NCBI RefSeq assembly: GCF_023516505.1
Contig: NZ_JAMGBB010000001.1
Location: 372,001 to 436,000 of the forward strand
Direction: 5' to 3'
Source: Sphingomonas brevis
GTDB lineage: Bacteria > Pseudomonadota > Alphaproteobacteria > Sphingomonadales > Sphingomonadaceae
Length of the DNA stretch: 64,000 nucleotides
The notes beneath the pieces are model-generated. The model worked only from the letters and a program-made list of their open reading frames with translations. It was not told where the DNA came from and did not search any database. Positions 1-8,498 of the stretch are shown in pieces (within the stretch, counting starts at the first letter, position 1; the number at the start of each line of letters is the position of its first letter). The position numbers were made by a program, and so were the translations under genes.

Positions 1-645
1 GCGATGGGCCGATCCGGGCGGCTGGTGCTGGGCGTGCCGTTCGCCGACTTCATCGCCCCCGGCCTGATCGTCATGGCGATGATGCAGAACAGCTTCGCCA
101 ATTCGAGCTTCTCCCTGCTGGTCGGCAAGATGCAGGGCACGATCGTCGATTATCTCATGCCCCCACTATCGACCGGCGAACTGATCGCCGGACTGGTCGG
201 CGCCTCGGTCACGCGCGCGCTGCTGGTCGGTTTCGCGGTGTGGGTGGTGATGACCGTCTGGCCGGGCGTGCACGTCGGGATCACTCACCCGCTCTCGGTA
301 ATCTGGTTCGGGCTCGCGGGATCGCTGATGCTGGCCTTCCTCGGCCTGTTGACCTCTGTCTGGGCCGACAAGTTCGACCACGCCGCGGCAGTCAGCAATT
401 TCGTCGTTGCGCCGCTGTCGCTGCTCAGCGGCACCTTCTATTCGGTCGAGCAGCTGTCGCCGGCGTTTCGCGCGATCAGCCATGCCAATCCCTTCTTCTA
501 CGTCATCTCCGGCTTTCGCCACGGCTTCCTGAGCGAGGCCGATTCGCCGATCTACGTCGGTGCGATCCTACTCGGGCTGATCAACATCGTCCTGTTCGCG
601 ATATGCTACGCGGTTCTCAAAGCCGGCTGGAAGATCAAGAACTAA
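1..645 (+). CDS. ABC-2 type transporter permease (5' end cut by window)
   Basis: This is the C-terminal part of an inner-membrane permease that would pair with an ATP-binding subunit in an ABC exporter. The frame is open from the first base, so the true start lies upstream. About 213 residues are visible, with five or so hydrophobic segments. The pattern (FADFIAPGLIVMAMMQNSF, then a cytoplasmic loop, then LSGTFYSVEQLSP and FFYVISGFRHGFL) is typical of the ABC-2/YadH-NodJ permease family. The substrate cannot be told from the sequence. A stem-loop follows directly after the stop. Confidence 0.85.
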   Translation, partial: AMGRSGRLVLGVPFADFIAPGLIVMAMMQNSFANSSFSLLVGKMQGTIVDYLMPPLSTGELIAGLVGASVTRALLVGFAVWVVMTVWPGVHVGITHPLSVIWFGLAGSLMLAFLGLLTSVWADKFDHAAAVSNFVVAPLSLLSGTFYSVEQLSPAFRAISHANPFFYVISGFRHGFLSEADSPIYVGAILLGLINIVLFAICYAVLKAGWKIKN

Positions 646-670
646 ACAATAACAGAGAGTTGAACAGTTA

Positions 671-708
671 AGGTCCCTGAACGTCAAATAACGAGGCGTT
701 CAGGACCT
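671..708 (+). terminator. Stem-loop after the ABC permease gene
   Basis: Left arm 671-683 and right arm 697-708 pair over 12 bases (AGGTC-CTGAACG with CGTTCAGGACCT) with one bulged C and a 13-base loop. There is no U-tract, so it may be a Rho-assisted or mRNA-protecting hairpin rather than a strict intrinsic terminator. Confidence 0.45.
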
Positions 709-766
709 GATCAACGCCGAGGCTCCAAAAGTAACGCATCAACCGCTTCTCAAAGGAGAGAGCCAG

Positions 767-1237
767 ATGCGTAAGTATATTATTTCAGCCGCGCTTGCCG
801 CTTCGGCGCTGACCGCTGCCGCTCCGGCGGCCGCCCAGTGGTATCCGCAGGGCAATGCCTATGGCTACCAGAACAATTGGGGCCAGGTTCGCCGTCTCGA
901 CGCGCGGATCGACCAGCTGCAGCGCCAGATCAACCAGCTCGACCGGCGCGAAATCCTGAGCGAGCGGGAGGCGGCGCGTCTGCGCGGCGAATCCCGCAAT
1001 CTCGAGCAGCGCCTGCGTTATGCGTCGCGCAACGGTCTGAACCAGCGCGAGATGTACAGCGTCGAGCGCGGTATCCGAAACCTGGAATTCCGGATCCAGC
1101 GCGAAGCGCGCGACGGCAACGGCTGGCGCAACGGCAACTACTACAATGCCGGATACGATCGAGACCGCGACGGCCTCGACGACCGCTACGAACGTGACCA
1201 CGGCACCAACTACGACGAGGATCACGATCGCGACTAA
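767..1237 (+). CDS. Secreted coiled-coil protein with a Ca-binding-like tail, unknown function
   Basis: A 156-residue protein with a clear Sec signal peptide (about residues 1-24, ending AAPAAAQ). The middle (about 43-110) is a charged Gln/Arg-rich helix likely to form a coiled coil. The C-terminus is rich in Asp and contains DRDRDGLDDRYE, which resembles a Ca-binding loop of EF-hand or thrombospondin type 3 repeats. The start is supported by AAGGAGAG about 8 bases upstream. It stands alone between a stem-loop and a strong terminator, so it is probably monocistronic. I do not recognise a named family; a periplasmic role is inferred from the signal peptide. Confidence 0.7.
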   Translation: MRKYIISAALAASALTAAAPAAAQWYPQGNAYGYQNNWGQVRRLDARIDQLQRQINQLDRREILSEREAARLRGESRNLEQRLRYASRNGLNQREMYSVERGIRNLEFRIQREARDGNGWRNGNYYNAGYDRDRDGLDDRYERDHGTNYDEDHDRD

Positions 1238-1279
1238 GCTTGGGGCTGATGCCCGAGTAATGCGTCGTAACGCGTAAGG

Positions 1280-1313
1280 GAGGGGCGGCTTCGAAAGAGG
1301 CCGCCCCTTTTCC
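1280..1313 (+). terminator. Intrinsic terminator
   Basis: AGGGGCGGC (about 1281-1289) pairs with GCCGCCCCT (1300-1308), and a T-rich run follows. It ends the small secreted protein gene. Confidence 0.8.
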
Positions 1314-1390
1314 TTGCCCATAAGCCTAATCGATGGACCCGTTACCAAATCCGGGTTTCGTTTGATTGGCGTGATGGCTATAGGCTCGCG

Positions 1391-1413
1391 AAAGGCGGTT
1401 CGAAGCCGCCTTT
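1391..1413 (+). promoter_or_regulatory. Hairpin in the argD leader
   Basis: A perfect 8-base-pair stem (AAAGGCGG at 1391-1398, CCGCCTTT at 1406-1413) with a TTCGAAG loop lies 31 bases before argD. A TATAGG sequence at 1379-1384 could be a -10 box that would start the RNA close to the hairpin, but I see no convincing -35. It could stabilise the 5' end or act as a weak attenuator. Confidence 0.35.
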
Positions 1414-1444
1414 GTCATTTGAAATCGCCGACCAAGGAGCCAAC

Positions 1445-2632
1445 ATGGCCATCACGCCGCTTATGCCCGTCTATCCGCGTTCGCCCGTGCGGCCGGTGAA
1501 GGGCGAGGGGGTTTATCTTTACGGCGAGAATGGCGAGAAATATCTCGACTTCGCCGCAGGGATCGCCGTCAACCTGCTCGGCCACGGTCATCCGCACCTG
1601 ACCAAGGCGATCCAGGACCAGGCAGCAACCCTGATGCATGTGTCCAACCTGTACGGGTCGCCGCAAGGCGAAGCGTTCGCCAAGCGGCTCACCGACCTGA
1701 CTTTTGCCGACACGGTGTTCTTCACCAATTCGGGCGTCGAGGCGGTCGAATGCGCGATCAAGACCGCGCGCCGCTATCATCATGCCAAGGGCAATCCCCA
1801 CAAGCACACGCTGATCACCTTTTCCAACGCCTTCCACGGACGGACCATGGCGACGATCAGCGCGACCGATCAGCCGAAAATGATCGACGGCTTCGCGCCG
1901 TTGCTTCCCGGCTTCAAGGTCGTTGCCTTCGACGATCTCGACGCGGCGCTGGCGGCGATGGACGAGAACACCGCCGGCTTCCTGCTGGAGCCGGTGCAGG
2001 GCGAGGGCGGCATCCGCCCGGCGTCCAGGGAATTCATCCACGGCCTTCGCAAGGCTTGCGACGACAACGACCTGATGCTGGTGTTCGACGAGGTACAGTG
2101 CGGCGTTGCCCGTACCGGCTATCTCTACGCCTATGAATATTATGGCGTGACGCCAGACATTATGTCTTCGGCCAAGGGCATCGGCGGGGGGTTTCCCTTC
2201 GGCGCCTGCCTCGCCACCGAAAAGGCGGCGTCGGGAATGGTCATTGGTACGCATGGCTCGACCTATGGCGGCAACCCGCTGGCGATGGCCGCGGGCCAGG
2301 CGGTGTTCGACATCGTCGCCAATGAAGAATTCCTTGCCCACGTCCGCACCATGGGCGAGCGGCTGCGCTCGGCGCTGGAGCAGATGATCCCCAACCACGA
2401 CCATCTGTTCGACAGCGTTCGCGGCCTCGGCCTGATGCTTGGTATCAAGATGAAGTCCGATAGCCGGGCATTCGTCACCTACCTGCGAACCAAGGGCATT
2501 TTGACCGTCGCCGCCGGCGACAATGTCGTTCGCGTGCTTCCGCCGCTGAACATCGACGAAAGCCACATCGCCGAATTCGTCGAGGGCCTGTCGGCCGCAG
2601 CCGCGGATTACGACGTGCCCGAAGCGGCATGA
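1445..2632 (+). CDS. argD: Acetylornithine/succinyldiaminopimelate aminotransferase
   Basis: A class-III PLP aminotransferase of 395 residues that converts N-acetylglutamate semialdehyde to N-acetylornithine in arginine synthesis, and often serves lysine synthesis as well. Seen: the substrate-domain region [17 protein letters not shown], the cofactor Asp in [13 protein letters not shown], and the Schiff-base lysine Lys244 in SSAKGIGGG. The ATG at 1445 was chosen over an in-frame TTG at 1412 because AAGGAG (1434-1439) sits 5 bases before it and [12 protein letters not shown] is a normal start for this family. It overlaps argF by 4 bases, so the two are translationally coupled. Confidence 0.95.
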   Translation: MAITPLMPVYPRSPVRPVKGEGVYLYGENGEKYLDFAAGIAVNLLGHGHPHLTKAIQDQAATLMHVSNLYGSPQGEAFAKRLTDLTFADTVFFTNSGVEAVECAIKTARRYHHAKGNPHKHTLITFSNAFHGRTMATISATDQPKMIDGFAPLLPGFKVVAFDDLDAALAAMDENTAGFLLEPVQGEGGIRPASREFIHGLRKACDDNDLMLVFDEVQCGVARTGYLYAYEYYGVTPDIMSSAKGIGGGFPFGACLATEKAASGMVIGTHGSTYGGNPLAMAAGQAVFDIVANEEFLAHVRTMGERLRSALEQMIPNHDHLFDSVRGLGLMLGIKMKSDSRAFVTYLRTKGILTVAAGDNVVRVLPPLNIDESHIAEFVEGLSAAAADYDVPEAA

Positions 2633-3552
2633 GGCACTTCCTCAACCTGTCGGACGCAGGTGGGGAAGGCATCGCCGCAATCCTCGGCGAGGCGATGGAG
2701 CGGAAGGAAAAGCGGGCGGGCTGGCCGAAGGGCCGGGTCGACGCCGACCGGCCGCTCGACGGTGCTGTACTGGCGATGGTGTTCGAAAAAAGCTCGACCC
2801 GAACGCGGATGAGCTTCGACCTCGCGATGCGGCAGCTGGGCGGGTCGGTGATCGTGCTGGAAAGCGCTTCGTCCCAGCTCGGGCGCGGCGAGACCATCGC
2901 CGACACGGCGCGGGTCCTGTCGCGCTTTGCCGACGCCATCATGATCCGCACCGATCATCACGAAAAGGCTGTCGAGCTCACCGAACATGCCACCGTGCCG
3001 GTGATCAATGGGCTGACCGATTTCTCGCATCCGTGCCAATTGCTGGCCGACATGCAGACGGTGATCGAGCATCGCGCCAAGCTGGCAGGATCGCGCTGGG
3101 CCTGGATCGGCGACGGCAACAATGTCTGCAACTCGCTGATCGAGGCTGCCGCCCTGATGCATTTCGGGCTGGCGGTGGCGACCCCAAGCCAGTTCGAGCC
3201 TGACGTCGGCATGTGCGCCCTGGCCGCGACGCGCGACGACATTTACTTCGGCCAGAGCCCGGGCGAAGCCATCGACGGCGCCGAAGTGGTGGTAACCGAT
3301 ACCTGGGTGTCGATGGGCCAGGAAGGCGACGAATATCGCGAGGAGGCCTTTGCCGGATTCCAGGTCGATGAGGCGCTGATGGCCCGGGCAGCGCCCGGCG
3401 CGACCTTCCTCCACTGCCTTCCCGCGCATCGCGGCGAGGAAGTCAGCGACGCCGTAATCGACGGTCCGCAATCGGCCGTCTGGGACGAGGCGGAGAACCG
3501 GCTTCACGCCCAGAAGGCGCTCCTGCTCTGGGCGATGGGGAAGCTGGCCTAA
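2629..3552 (+). CDS. argF: Ornithine carbamoyltransferase
   Basis: Cytosolic enzyme joining carbamoyl phosphate to ornithine to make citrulline. At 307 residues it is the usual length. It shows the carbamoyl-phosphate loop KSSTRTR (about residue 54), the [11 protein letters not shown] motif and the ornithine-binding/catalytic [10 protein letters not shown] (from residue 262). The start codon overlaps the argD stop (ATGA). A REP-like repeat follows the gene. Confidence 0.97.
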   Translation: MRHFLNLSDAGGEGIAAILGEAMERKEKRAGWPKGRVDADRPLDGAVLAMVFEKSSTRTRMSFDLAMRQLGGSVIVLESASSQLGRGETIADTARVLSRFADAIMIRTDHHEKAVELTEHATVPVINGLTDFSHPCQLLADMQTVIEHRAKLAGSRWAWIGDGNNVCNSLIEAAALMHFGLAVATPSQFEPDVGMCALAATRDDIYFGQSPGEAIDGAEVVVTDTWVSMGQEGDEYREEAFAGFQVDEALMARAAPGATFLHCLPAHRGEEVSDAVIDGPQSAVWDEAENRLHAQKALLLWAMGKLA

Positions 3553-3557
3553 TGAAA

Positions 3558-3626
3558 GCCCGTTCGTCCCGAGCCTAGTCGAGGGACGCGAACGCCGACG
3601 TGTCTCGACTTCGCTCGACACGAATG
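3558..3626. repeat. REP-like double-hairpin intergenic repeat
   Basis: Two back-to-back imperfect palindromes: CGTCCC...GGGACG, and CGTGTC...GACACG around TCGACTTCGC. This 'TGTCTCGACTTCGCTCGACACG' type resembles dispersed repeats common between sphingomonad genes. It sits between argF and hslO, and in-frame read-through of it creates a false N-terminal extension of hslO. Confidence 0.6.
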
Positions 3627-3674
3627 GATTGGGCCTGCTTGCGAAATGGCGCATCCACGCCCATTTGGCCGCGG

Positions 3675-4574
3675 ATGACCGAGATTTCCCTGAAACAAGA
3701 TGTCGCGCTGGGCGTCACCGTGCCGTCGCGACATGCCCGCGGACGCGCCGCCCGGATCGGTCCGGCGCTCGACCAGATCCTGGCCAATCATGGCTATCCG
3801 CCGGTGCTCGAACAGTTGCTGGCCGAGGCACTGGTGCTGACGGCGCTGCTGGGCTCGCTGCTCAAGGATCCCAACGGCCAGCTGACCATACAGGCACAGA
3901 CCGATGCCGGGATCATCGACCTTTTGGTGTGCGATTATCTGGGCGGCGAGCTGCGCGGTTATGTCCGCCACGATCCTGACCGGCTGGCGGAAGCGGGCCC
4001 TAATCCCACGCTGTTTTCGCTGTTCGGCCGCGGCTATCTGGCGATCACCTTCGACCAGCCGGCGACCAAGGAACGCTACCAGGGCATTGTCCCGCTGGAA
4101 GGCGAGGGCCTGGCGGAAGCCGCGCAAAGCTATTTCGCCCAGTCCGAGCAAATCCCTTCGATCGTCCGCCTGTCGGCCAGGAAAGACGAGCAAGGCTGGG
4201 TCGCCGGCGGATTGATGTTCCAGCATTTGCCGGAGGGCGAGGAAGGCAGGGATCGACTTCACACCCGGCTCGACCACCCCGAATGGCCGCACATCGCGGT
4301 GCTTGTCGGATCGGTTAAGGCCGAGGAACTGACCGACCGCGAGCTGCCGCTCGACGACCTTGTCTGGCGCCTGCTGCATGAAGAAGAAGAGGTGCGAACG
4401 CTGGAGCCCGTGGCCCTGTCCAAGGGTTGCCGCTGCAGCCCCGACTATGTCGCCTCGGTCATCGCGCGCTTTCCGCCCGACGAGCGGGCGGCCATGGTCG
4501 GCGACGATGGGTTGATCCGCGTCGACTGCGCCTTCTGCGCGACCAGTTTTCCAATTGCCGCCGAAGCGGCGTAA
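3675..4574 (+). CDS. hslO: Redox-regulated chaperone Hsp33
   Basis: A 299-residue cytosolic holdase that is switched on by oxidation. The N-terminal Hsp33 fold (MTEISLKQDVALGVTVPSRH onward) is followed by the zinc/redox switch: Cys252-x-Cys254 (KGCRCSP) and Cys285-x2-Cys288 (DCAFC). The ATG at 3675 was chosen; an in-frame GTG at 3600 would add residues encoded by a repeat. No strong ribosome-binding site is visible before 3675. Confidence 0.93.
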   Translation: MTEISLKQDVALGVTVPSRHARGRAARIGPALDQILANHGYPPVLEQLLAEALVLTALLGSLLKDPNGQLTIQAQTDAGIIDLLVCDYLGGELRGYVRHDPDRLAEAGPNPTLFSLFGRGYLAITFDQPATKERYQGIVPLEGEGLAEAAQSYFAQSEQIPSIVRLSARKDEQGWVAGGLMFQHLPEGEEGRDRLHTRLDHPEWPHIAVLVGSVKAEELTDRELPLDDLVWRLLHEEEEVRTLEPVALSKGCRCSPDYVASVIARFPPDERAAMVGDDGLIRVDCAFCATSFPIAAEAA

Positions 4575-4615
4575 AGTTACGCTGGGTTAATAATGCTCGG
4601 GATAAATGTGTTCGC

Positions 4616-5029
4616 ATGCGTATCGGAGTTCGGATTGCACTGACAGTTTCGGCTGGCCTGAGCGCGGCGGGGCTCTTCGCCGCCGTCCAGCCACATGCGC
4701 TTGCACCAGCGGCCGGCGGATGGTGGGACGTGAGCCAGAGTGCCAACGGTCATGAGCCGACAAGGGTCTGCGTCCCGACCCCCGATGTGCTGGCGCAGTT
4801 CGAGCATCGCAACGCCCGTTGCACTCGGGTGGTGATCCGCGACAGCGGGACGACCACGGAAATCCACTACACCTGCGCCGACGGCGGTTTCGGCCGTTCG
4901 GTGATGACGTTGGTCACCCCGCGGTCGCTGACAGTCGACACGCAGGGCATCTCCGGCGGCCTGCCGTTCCACTACAAGCTTTATGCTCGCCGGATGGGCG
5001 ATTGCCAGGCTGGAATCGCCCGCCGTTAA
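4616..5029 (+). CDS. Small exported protein, DUF3617-like
   Basis: A 137-residue protein with an N-terminal signal/anchor segment (about 1-30, GVRIALTVSAGLSAAG). The mature part has GGWWDVSQSANG, CVPTPDVLAQF and several Cys residues, the general pattern of the periplasmic DUF3617 family, whose function is unknown. The ATG at 4616 avoids a long overlap with hslO that a longer frame would need. The family assignment is tentative. Confidence 0.6.
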   Translation: MRIGVRIALTVSAGLSAAGLFAAVQPHALAPAAGGWWDVSQSANGHEPTRVCVPTPDVLAQFEHRNARCTRVVIRDSGTTTEIHYTCADGGFGRSVMTLVTPRSLTVDTQGISGGLPFHYKLYARRMGDCQAGIARR

Positions 5030-5060
5030 GCGGGCTTTAACCATGAGTCGGCTAAGAATC

Positions 5061-5150
5061 GGTCCGTGCCCTTCTTCGGCACGCTTTCCTCCCTTTCGGG
5101 CTTGAGGCTCGAACAACTGGGCCGCCCGTTTCGAGCGGCCCTATTTTTTT
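5061..5150 (+). ncRNA. Candidate small RNA: three stem-loops with an exposed CCUCCC
   Basis: Hairpin 1: CGTGCC (5065-5070) with GGCACG (5078-5083). A single-stranded CTTTCCTCCC follows (5084-5093). Hairpin 2: TCGGGC (5096-5101) with GCTCGA (5107-5112). Hairpin 3: GGGCCGC (5119-5125) with GCGGCCC (5135-5141), then TATTTTTTT, an intrinsic terminator. An anti-Shine-Dalgarno CCUCCC between hairpins is known from alphaproteobacterial trans-acting RNAs. It may instead be only the 3' end of the upstream gene; the terminator itself is well supported. Confidence 0.4.
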
Positions 5151-5180
5151 GCCCCGTCGGGTCCTATCTGGCGCGCTTAA

Positions 5181-5879
5181 ATGAGCAACAAATTGAACAA
5201 GTCAGCGGTGGTGCTGTTGTCCGGCGGCCTGGATTCGATGGTCTGCGCTGCCTTGGCGCGCGAAGCCGGATTCTCGGTGCTGGCGCTGACCGTCGATTAT
5301 AATCAGCGCCACCGGATCGAGCTGGAAGCCGCGAAGCGGATCGCCGCCGAGCTGGCCGACCAGCACATCATCCTGCCGCTGGACCTGACAGCGTTCGGCG
5401 GATCGGCGCTGACCAGCGACATGGCCGTCCCCAAGGATGGCGTAGCCCAGGGTATTCCGGTCACTTACGTCCCGGCTCGCAACACGGTGTTCCTCAGCCT
5501 GGCGCTGGCCTGGGCGGAAGCGGCAGGTGCCCGCGACTTGTTCGTCGGGGTCAATGCGCTCGACTATTCCGGCTACCCCGACTGCCGTCCGGACTTCATC
5601 GCCGCGTTCGAAGCCCTGGCCAACCAGGCGACAAAAGCCGGGGTCGAAGGCGACCGGTTTACGGTTCACGCGCCGCTGCAGCAGATGAGCAAGGCCGACA
5701 TCGCCAGGGAGGCAGCACGGCTCGGCCTCGATGCCGGCCAGAGCCACAGCTGCTACGATCCGGCGCCGGACGGAGCGGCATGCGGCCTGTGCGATGCTTG
5801 CCGCTTGAGGGCCAAGGGGTTCGAGGAAGCAGGATTGCCTGATCCGACGGTCTACGCCCCCTCGCGGGAGCGCGGATAA
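5181..5879 (+). CDS. queC: 7-cyano-7-deazaguanine synthase
   Basis: Converts 7-carboxy-7-deazaguanine to preQ0 in queuosine synthesis, using ATP and ammonia. At 232 residues it has the PP-loop SGGLDS at residues 14-19 and the zinc site Cys191, Cys201, Cys204 and Cys207 (SCYDP...ACGLCDAC). Its stop overlaps the queE start by one base, so the two consecutive pathway enzymes are coupled. Confidence 0.96.
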   Translation: MSNKLNKSAVVLLSGGLDSMVCAALAREAGFSVLALTVDYNQRHRIELEAAKRIAAELADQHIILPLDLTAFGGSALTSDMAVPKDGVAQGIPVTYVPARNTVFLSLALAWAEAAGARDLFVGVNALDYSGYPDCRPDFIAAFEALANQATKAGVEGDRFTVHAPLQQMSKADIAREAARLGLDAGQSHSCYDPAPDGAACGLCDACRLRAKGFEEAGLPDPTVYAPSRERG

Positions 5880-6511
5880 TGGCCTACGCGGTCAAAGAGG
5901 CCTTCCTGACCCTGCAGGGAGAGGGCGTGCAGGCCGGCAGCCGCGCCGTGTTCCTGCGCTTTGCCGGCTGCAATTTGTGGAGCGGGCGGGAACAGGATCG
6001 CGCCACCGCCCAATGTAATTTCTGCGACACTGACTTTGTCGGCACCGACGGGCCGGGCGGAGGCAGGTTCGCCGATGCCGAAGCGCTTGCGGGACACATC
6101 GAATCCCTTTGGGGCGGGCGTAAGGAAGAGCGGCTGGTGGTGATTACCGGCGGAGAACCGATGCTTCAACTCGATCATGCGTTGATCGAGGCGCTCCATG
6201 CGCGCGGCTTCCGCATCGCCGTGGAAAGCAATGGCACCATTGCCGCCGTGCCCGGCATCGACTGGCTGTGCATCAGCCCCAAGGCGGGGACCGAGATCGT
6301 TCAGCGATCGGGCAATGAGCTGAAGCTGGTCTGGCCTCAGGACGGAATCGATCCGGCCGACCTTGAAGGTTGGGACTTCGGCCATTTCCTGGTCCAGCCG
6401 ATGGACTGCGCCGAGACGCAAGCAAGTTACGAGGCGTCGATCGCGCTGGCCATGGCGCGTCCCAAATGGCGCCTGACGCTCCAGGCGCACAAAGTGGTCG
6501 GGCTGAAATAG
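5879..6511 (+). CDS. queE: 7-carboxy-7-deazaguanine synthase (radical SAM)
   Basis: A radical-SAM enzyme that makes 7-carboxy-7-deazaguanine from 6-carboxytetrahydropterin, the step before QueC. It is 210 residues long with N-terminal FLTLQGEGVQAG. Its iron-sulfur cluster cysteines are Cys31, Cys46 and Cys49, a CX14CX2C pattern rather than the classical CX3CX2C; this insertion is known in some proteobacterial QueE enzymes. The SAM-binding GGEP motif is present (VITGGEPMLQ). queD is not in the window. Confidence 0.95.
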   Translation: MAYAVKEAFLTLQGEGVQAGSRAVFLRFAGCNLWSGREQDRATAQCNFCDTDFVGTDGPGGGRFADAEALAGHIESLWGGRKEERLVVITGGEPMLQLDHALIEALHARGFRIAVESNGTIAAVPGIDWLCISPKAGTEIVQRSGNELKLVWPQDGIDPADLEGWDFGHFLVQPMDCAETQASYEASIALAMARPKWRLTLQAHKVVGLK

Positions 6512-6550
6512 AAAGAGGCCGCCGGACGCGCCGACGGCCCCTTCCAAAAA

Positions 6551-6577
6551 CCAAAAAGACCGCCGAAAAAAGCGGTC
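6551..6577 (-). terminator. Intrinsic terminator of the small lipoprotein gene
   Basis: Read on the minus strand, GACCGC and GCGGTC (6558-6563 and 6572-6577) pair and are followed by CTTTTTGG and more T-rich sequence. A second GC-rich hairpin at about 6517-6541 could end queE on the plus strand. Confidence 0.6.
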
Positions 6578-6592
6578 CTTCGAGCGCCTCAA

Positions 6593-6829
6593 TTACTGGG
6601 CGTTGGTCTCAGTCGCGTTCGCGTCCGTCGCCGTGGCGTCGGTGGCGTTGGCGTCCATCGTCATGTTGGCGTCCATGTTGGTGGTCGCGTCGATGGCGGT
6701 GGTGTCATTAGCGACGACGTTCTCAGTGGTGAGGGTCTCGTCGACGTTCATGGTGTTTTCTGCGGCTTCGTTGCTGCTGCAAGCCGAAACCGCCAAAGCC
6801 GCACCAGCGACCAGGATAAGAGCACGCAT
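6593..6829 (-). CDS. Asn/Asp/Thr-rich small lipoprotein
   Basis: A 78-residue protein. It has a lipoprotein signal peptide with lipobox (AVSAC, Cys17), so it should be attached to a membrane. The mature part is almost only Asn, Asp, Ala, Thr, Met and Glu in loose repeats (NMDANMTMDANATDATATD). It contains no recognisable domain and is probably disordered and acidic. It sits alone between the convergent queE and the codirectional lipB. Similar short repetitive lipoproteins occur in sphingomonads, but I know no function. Confidence 0.7.
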   Translation of the reverse strand: MRALILVAGAALAVSACSSNEAAENTMNVDETLTTENVVANDTTAIDATTNMDANMTMDANATDATATDANATETNAQ

Positions 6830-6915
6830 TCAAAACTCCCTTGATTGTCAGATCTGTTTGGCGGCTGCCCCGCCTTCACAAATCGCGCGCACAATAGTCG
6901 GGAGAAATGCGCGCC

Positions 6916-7572
6916 TCAAGCGGCTTGTGAGATATCTCGTAAAGCATTGAGAAAAGACGGAAATGTCCGGACCAGAGCATCGTCCAGCGCGCCAATGGAC
7001 GAATTGCGGCCGAGTGCGGCGAGGCTGGTCACGCCATATTCGGAGATGCCGCAGGGCACGATTCCGCCGAAGTGCGACAGGTCCGGATCGACATTGATCG
7101 AGAAACCATGGAGCGTGACCCAGCGCTTCACCCGGACCCCGATGGCGCCGATCTTGGCTTCAGCCGGCCCGTGGCCGGTCCAGATGCCGATCCGGCCCGG
7201 TTCGCGCCTCGCTTCGACCCCGAGCTCGCCGAGAGCGGCGATCATCCAGCCTTCCAGCGAATGAACGAAGCAGCGAATATCGCGCCCACGCTTTTCAAGG
7301 TCGAGAACCAGGTAGCCGACGCGCTGGCCTGGCCCATGATAGGTATAGCGTCCGCCGCGACCGGCTTCGTACACCGGAAAGCCGTTCGGATTGAACAGCT
7401 CGGCGGGGTCGGCACTGGTGCCCGCGGTAAACAAAGGCGGATGCTCGAGCAGCCATACCAATTCTCGCGCTTCGCCGGCGCGAACGGCCGCTGCGCGAGC
7501 CTCCATTTCGGCCAGCGCATACTCATAGGGAACCAGCTCTTCGCTGAACCGCCACTCAATCTCTGCGTTCAT
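6916..7572 (-). CDS. lipB: Octanoyltransferase
   Basis: Transfers octanoyl from acyl carrier protein to lipoyl domains such as GcvH and the E2 subunits. The 218 residues include the substrate loop [11 protein letters not shown], the catalytic lysine region [14 protein letters not shown] and the catalytic Cys in IVPCGI. A plausible partner substrate, gcvH, is encoded at 41805 in this window. It is transcribed alone here; lipA is not next to it. Confidence 0.95.
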   Translation of the reverse strand: MNAEIEWRFSEELVPYEYALAEMEARAAAVRAGEARELVWLLEHPPLFTAGTSADPAELFNPNGFPVYEAGRGGRYTYHGPGQRVGYLVLDLEKRGRDIRCFVHSLEGWMIAALGELGVEARREPGRIGIWTGHGPAEAKIGAIGVRVKRWVTLHGFSINVDPDLSHFGGIVPCGISEYGVTSLAALGRNSSIGALDDALVRTFPSFLNALRDISQAA

Positions 7573-7670
7573 TCACAGTGGAAATGGCCCTGATCGATCC
7601 AACCGGCAAGGGCGATTGCCAGCGGCGGCCGCGCTCCGCATAACGGCAGGCGCAACAACGGGGATTTTAA

Positions 7671-8495
7671 ATGAGCCACTTGTCGATCGGGAAGGCATGG
7701 GATGAGGCCAAGGCGGCGCTCAGCGCGCACCGCAGGCTGATTGTCCCGATCGCGCTTGGCCTGATTTTGCTGCCGGCGGTGATCGCCTCGATGGTCGAGC
7801 CTCAGGTTCCGCCTGGCCAGCAGCCACCGCCCGGGTCATGGATGTTGGTCGTGCTGGCGATGATCTTCGTCATGTTCGTCGGGCAGCTTGCCATGGTGCT
7901 GCTGGTCAACGGCTGGCGCGGAAGCGTCGGCGAGGCGATCGGCCAGGCGGCGCGGCGAGCGCCGCCGCTCATCCTTGCGGCGATGATGTTCGGCGCGGTC
8001 GTGATCCTGCTGTTCTCCGCGATCCTGGCGATCGGCATGGGCCCAGCGATCGAAAGCGGGCAATTCGACGTGGACAACACCAGCGGACTTGGCTGGATCT
8101 TGTTGCTCCTGGGCCTCGTCGCCTTTCTGTACTTTACTATCCGCCTACTCATGCTCATCCCGGTGATTGCCAGCGAGCAGGTTGGGCCAATCGCCGCTCT
8201 TCGGCGAGCATTTGTGCTGACGGCCGGCAATTTCTGGCGCCTGTTCGGTTTCGTCGCGATGCTGGTGCTCGGCTTCATGATCGTCGCGCTGACCGTCGGG
8301 GCGGTGGTCGGGGCGTTCGTAACCCTGTTGTTTGGAAGGCCCGAGCCATGGACGATCGCCCTGCTGCTGGTCGCGCTGGCCGGCGGGCTGGTGCAGGCGG
8401 GATTCATGATGGTCTACACCGCAATGCTGGCACGGATCTACGCTCAGCTCAGCGCTGGCCAGGCCTCCGTCCCGGAGGTCAAAAGGGAAGACTAG
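7671..8495 (+). CDS. Multi-pass membrane protein, GPDPase-membrane-domain-like
   Basis: A 274-residue integral membrane protein with about six transmembrane segments (near residues 23-43, 60-82, 100-128, 140-165, 195-225 and 230-255). The stretch AALRRAFVLTAGNFWRLFGF resembles the repeated motif of the membrane domain attached to some glycerophosphodiester phosphodiesterases and of related uncharacterised proteins. There is no catalytic domain. Function is unknown. Confidence 0.65.
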   Translation: MSHLSIGKAWDEAKAALSAHRRLIVPIALGLILLPAVIASMVEPQVPPGQQPPPGSWMLVVLAMIFVMFVGQLAMVLLVNGWRGSVGEAIGQAARRAPPLILAAMMFGAVVILLFSAILAIGMGPAIESGQFDVDNTSGLGWILLLLGLVAFLYFTIRLLMLIPVIASEQVGPIAALRRAFVLTAGNFWRLFGFVAMLVLGFMIVALTVGAVVGAFVTLLFGRPEPWTIALLLVALAGGLVQAGFMMVYTAMLARIYAQLSAGQASVPEVKRED

Positions 8496-8498
8496 CGC

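Noticed and set aside
1415-2566. Long minus-strand open frame of about 380 codons across argD
   Set aside because: Antisense shadow of argD caused by high GC; the product has no recognisable motif.
3600-3674. Upstream extension of hslO
   Set aside because: The extra codons read through a REP-like repeat, and the Hsp33 family starts at the ATG at 3675.
5119-5180. preQ1 riboswitch before queC
   Set aside because: The hairpin with a T-tract reads as a terminator, and I could not find the short preQ1 aptamer pattern.
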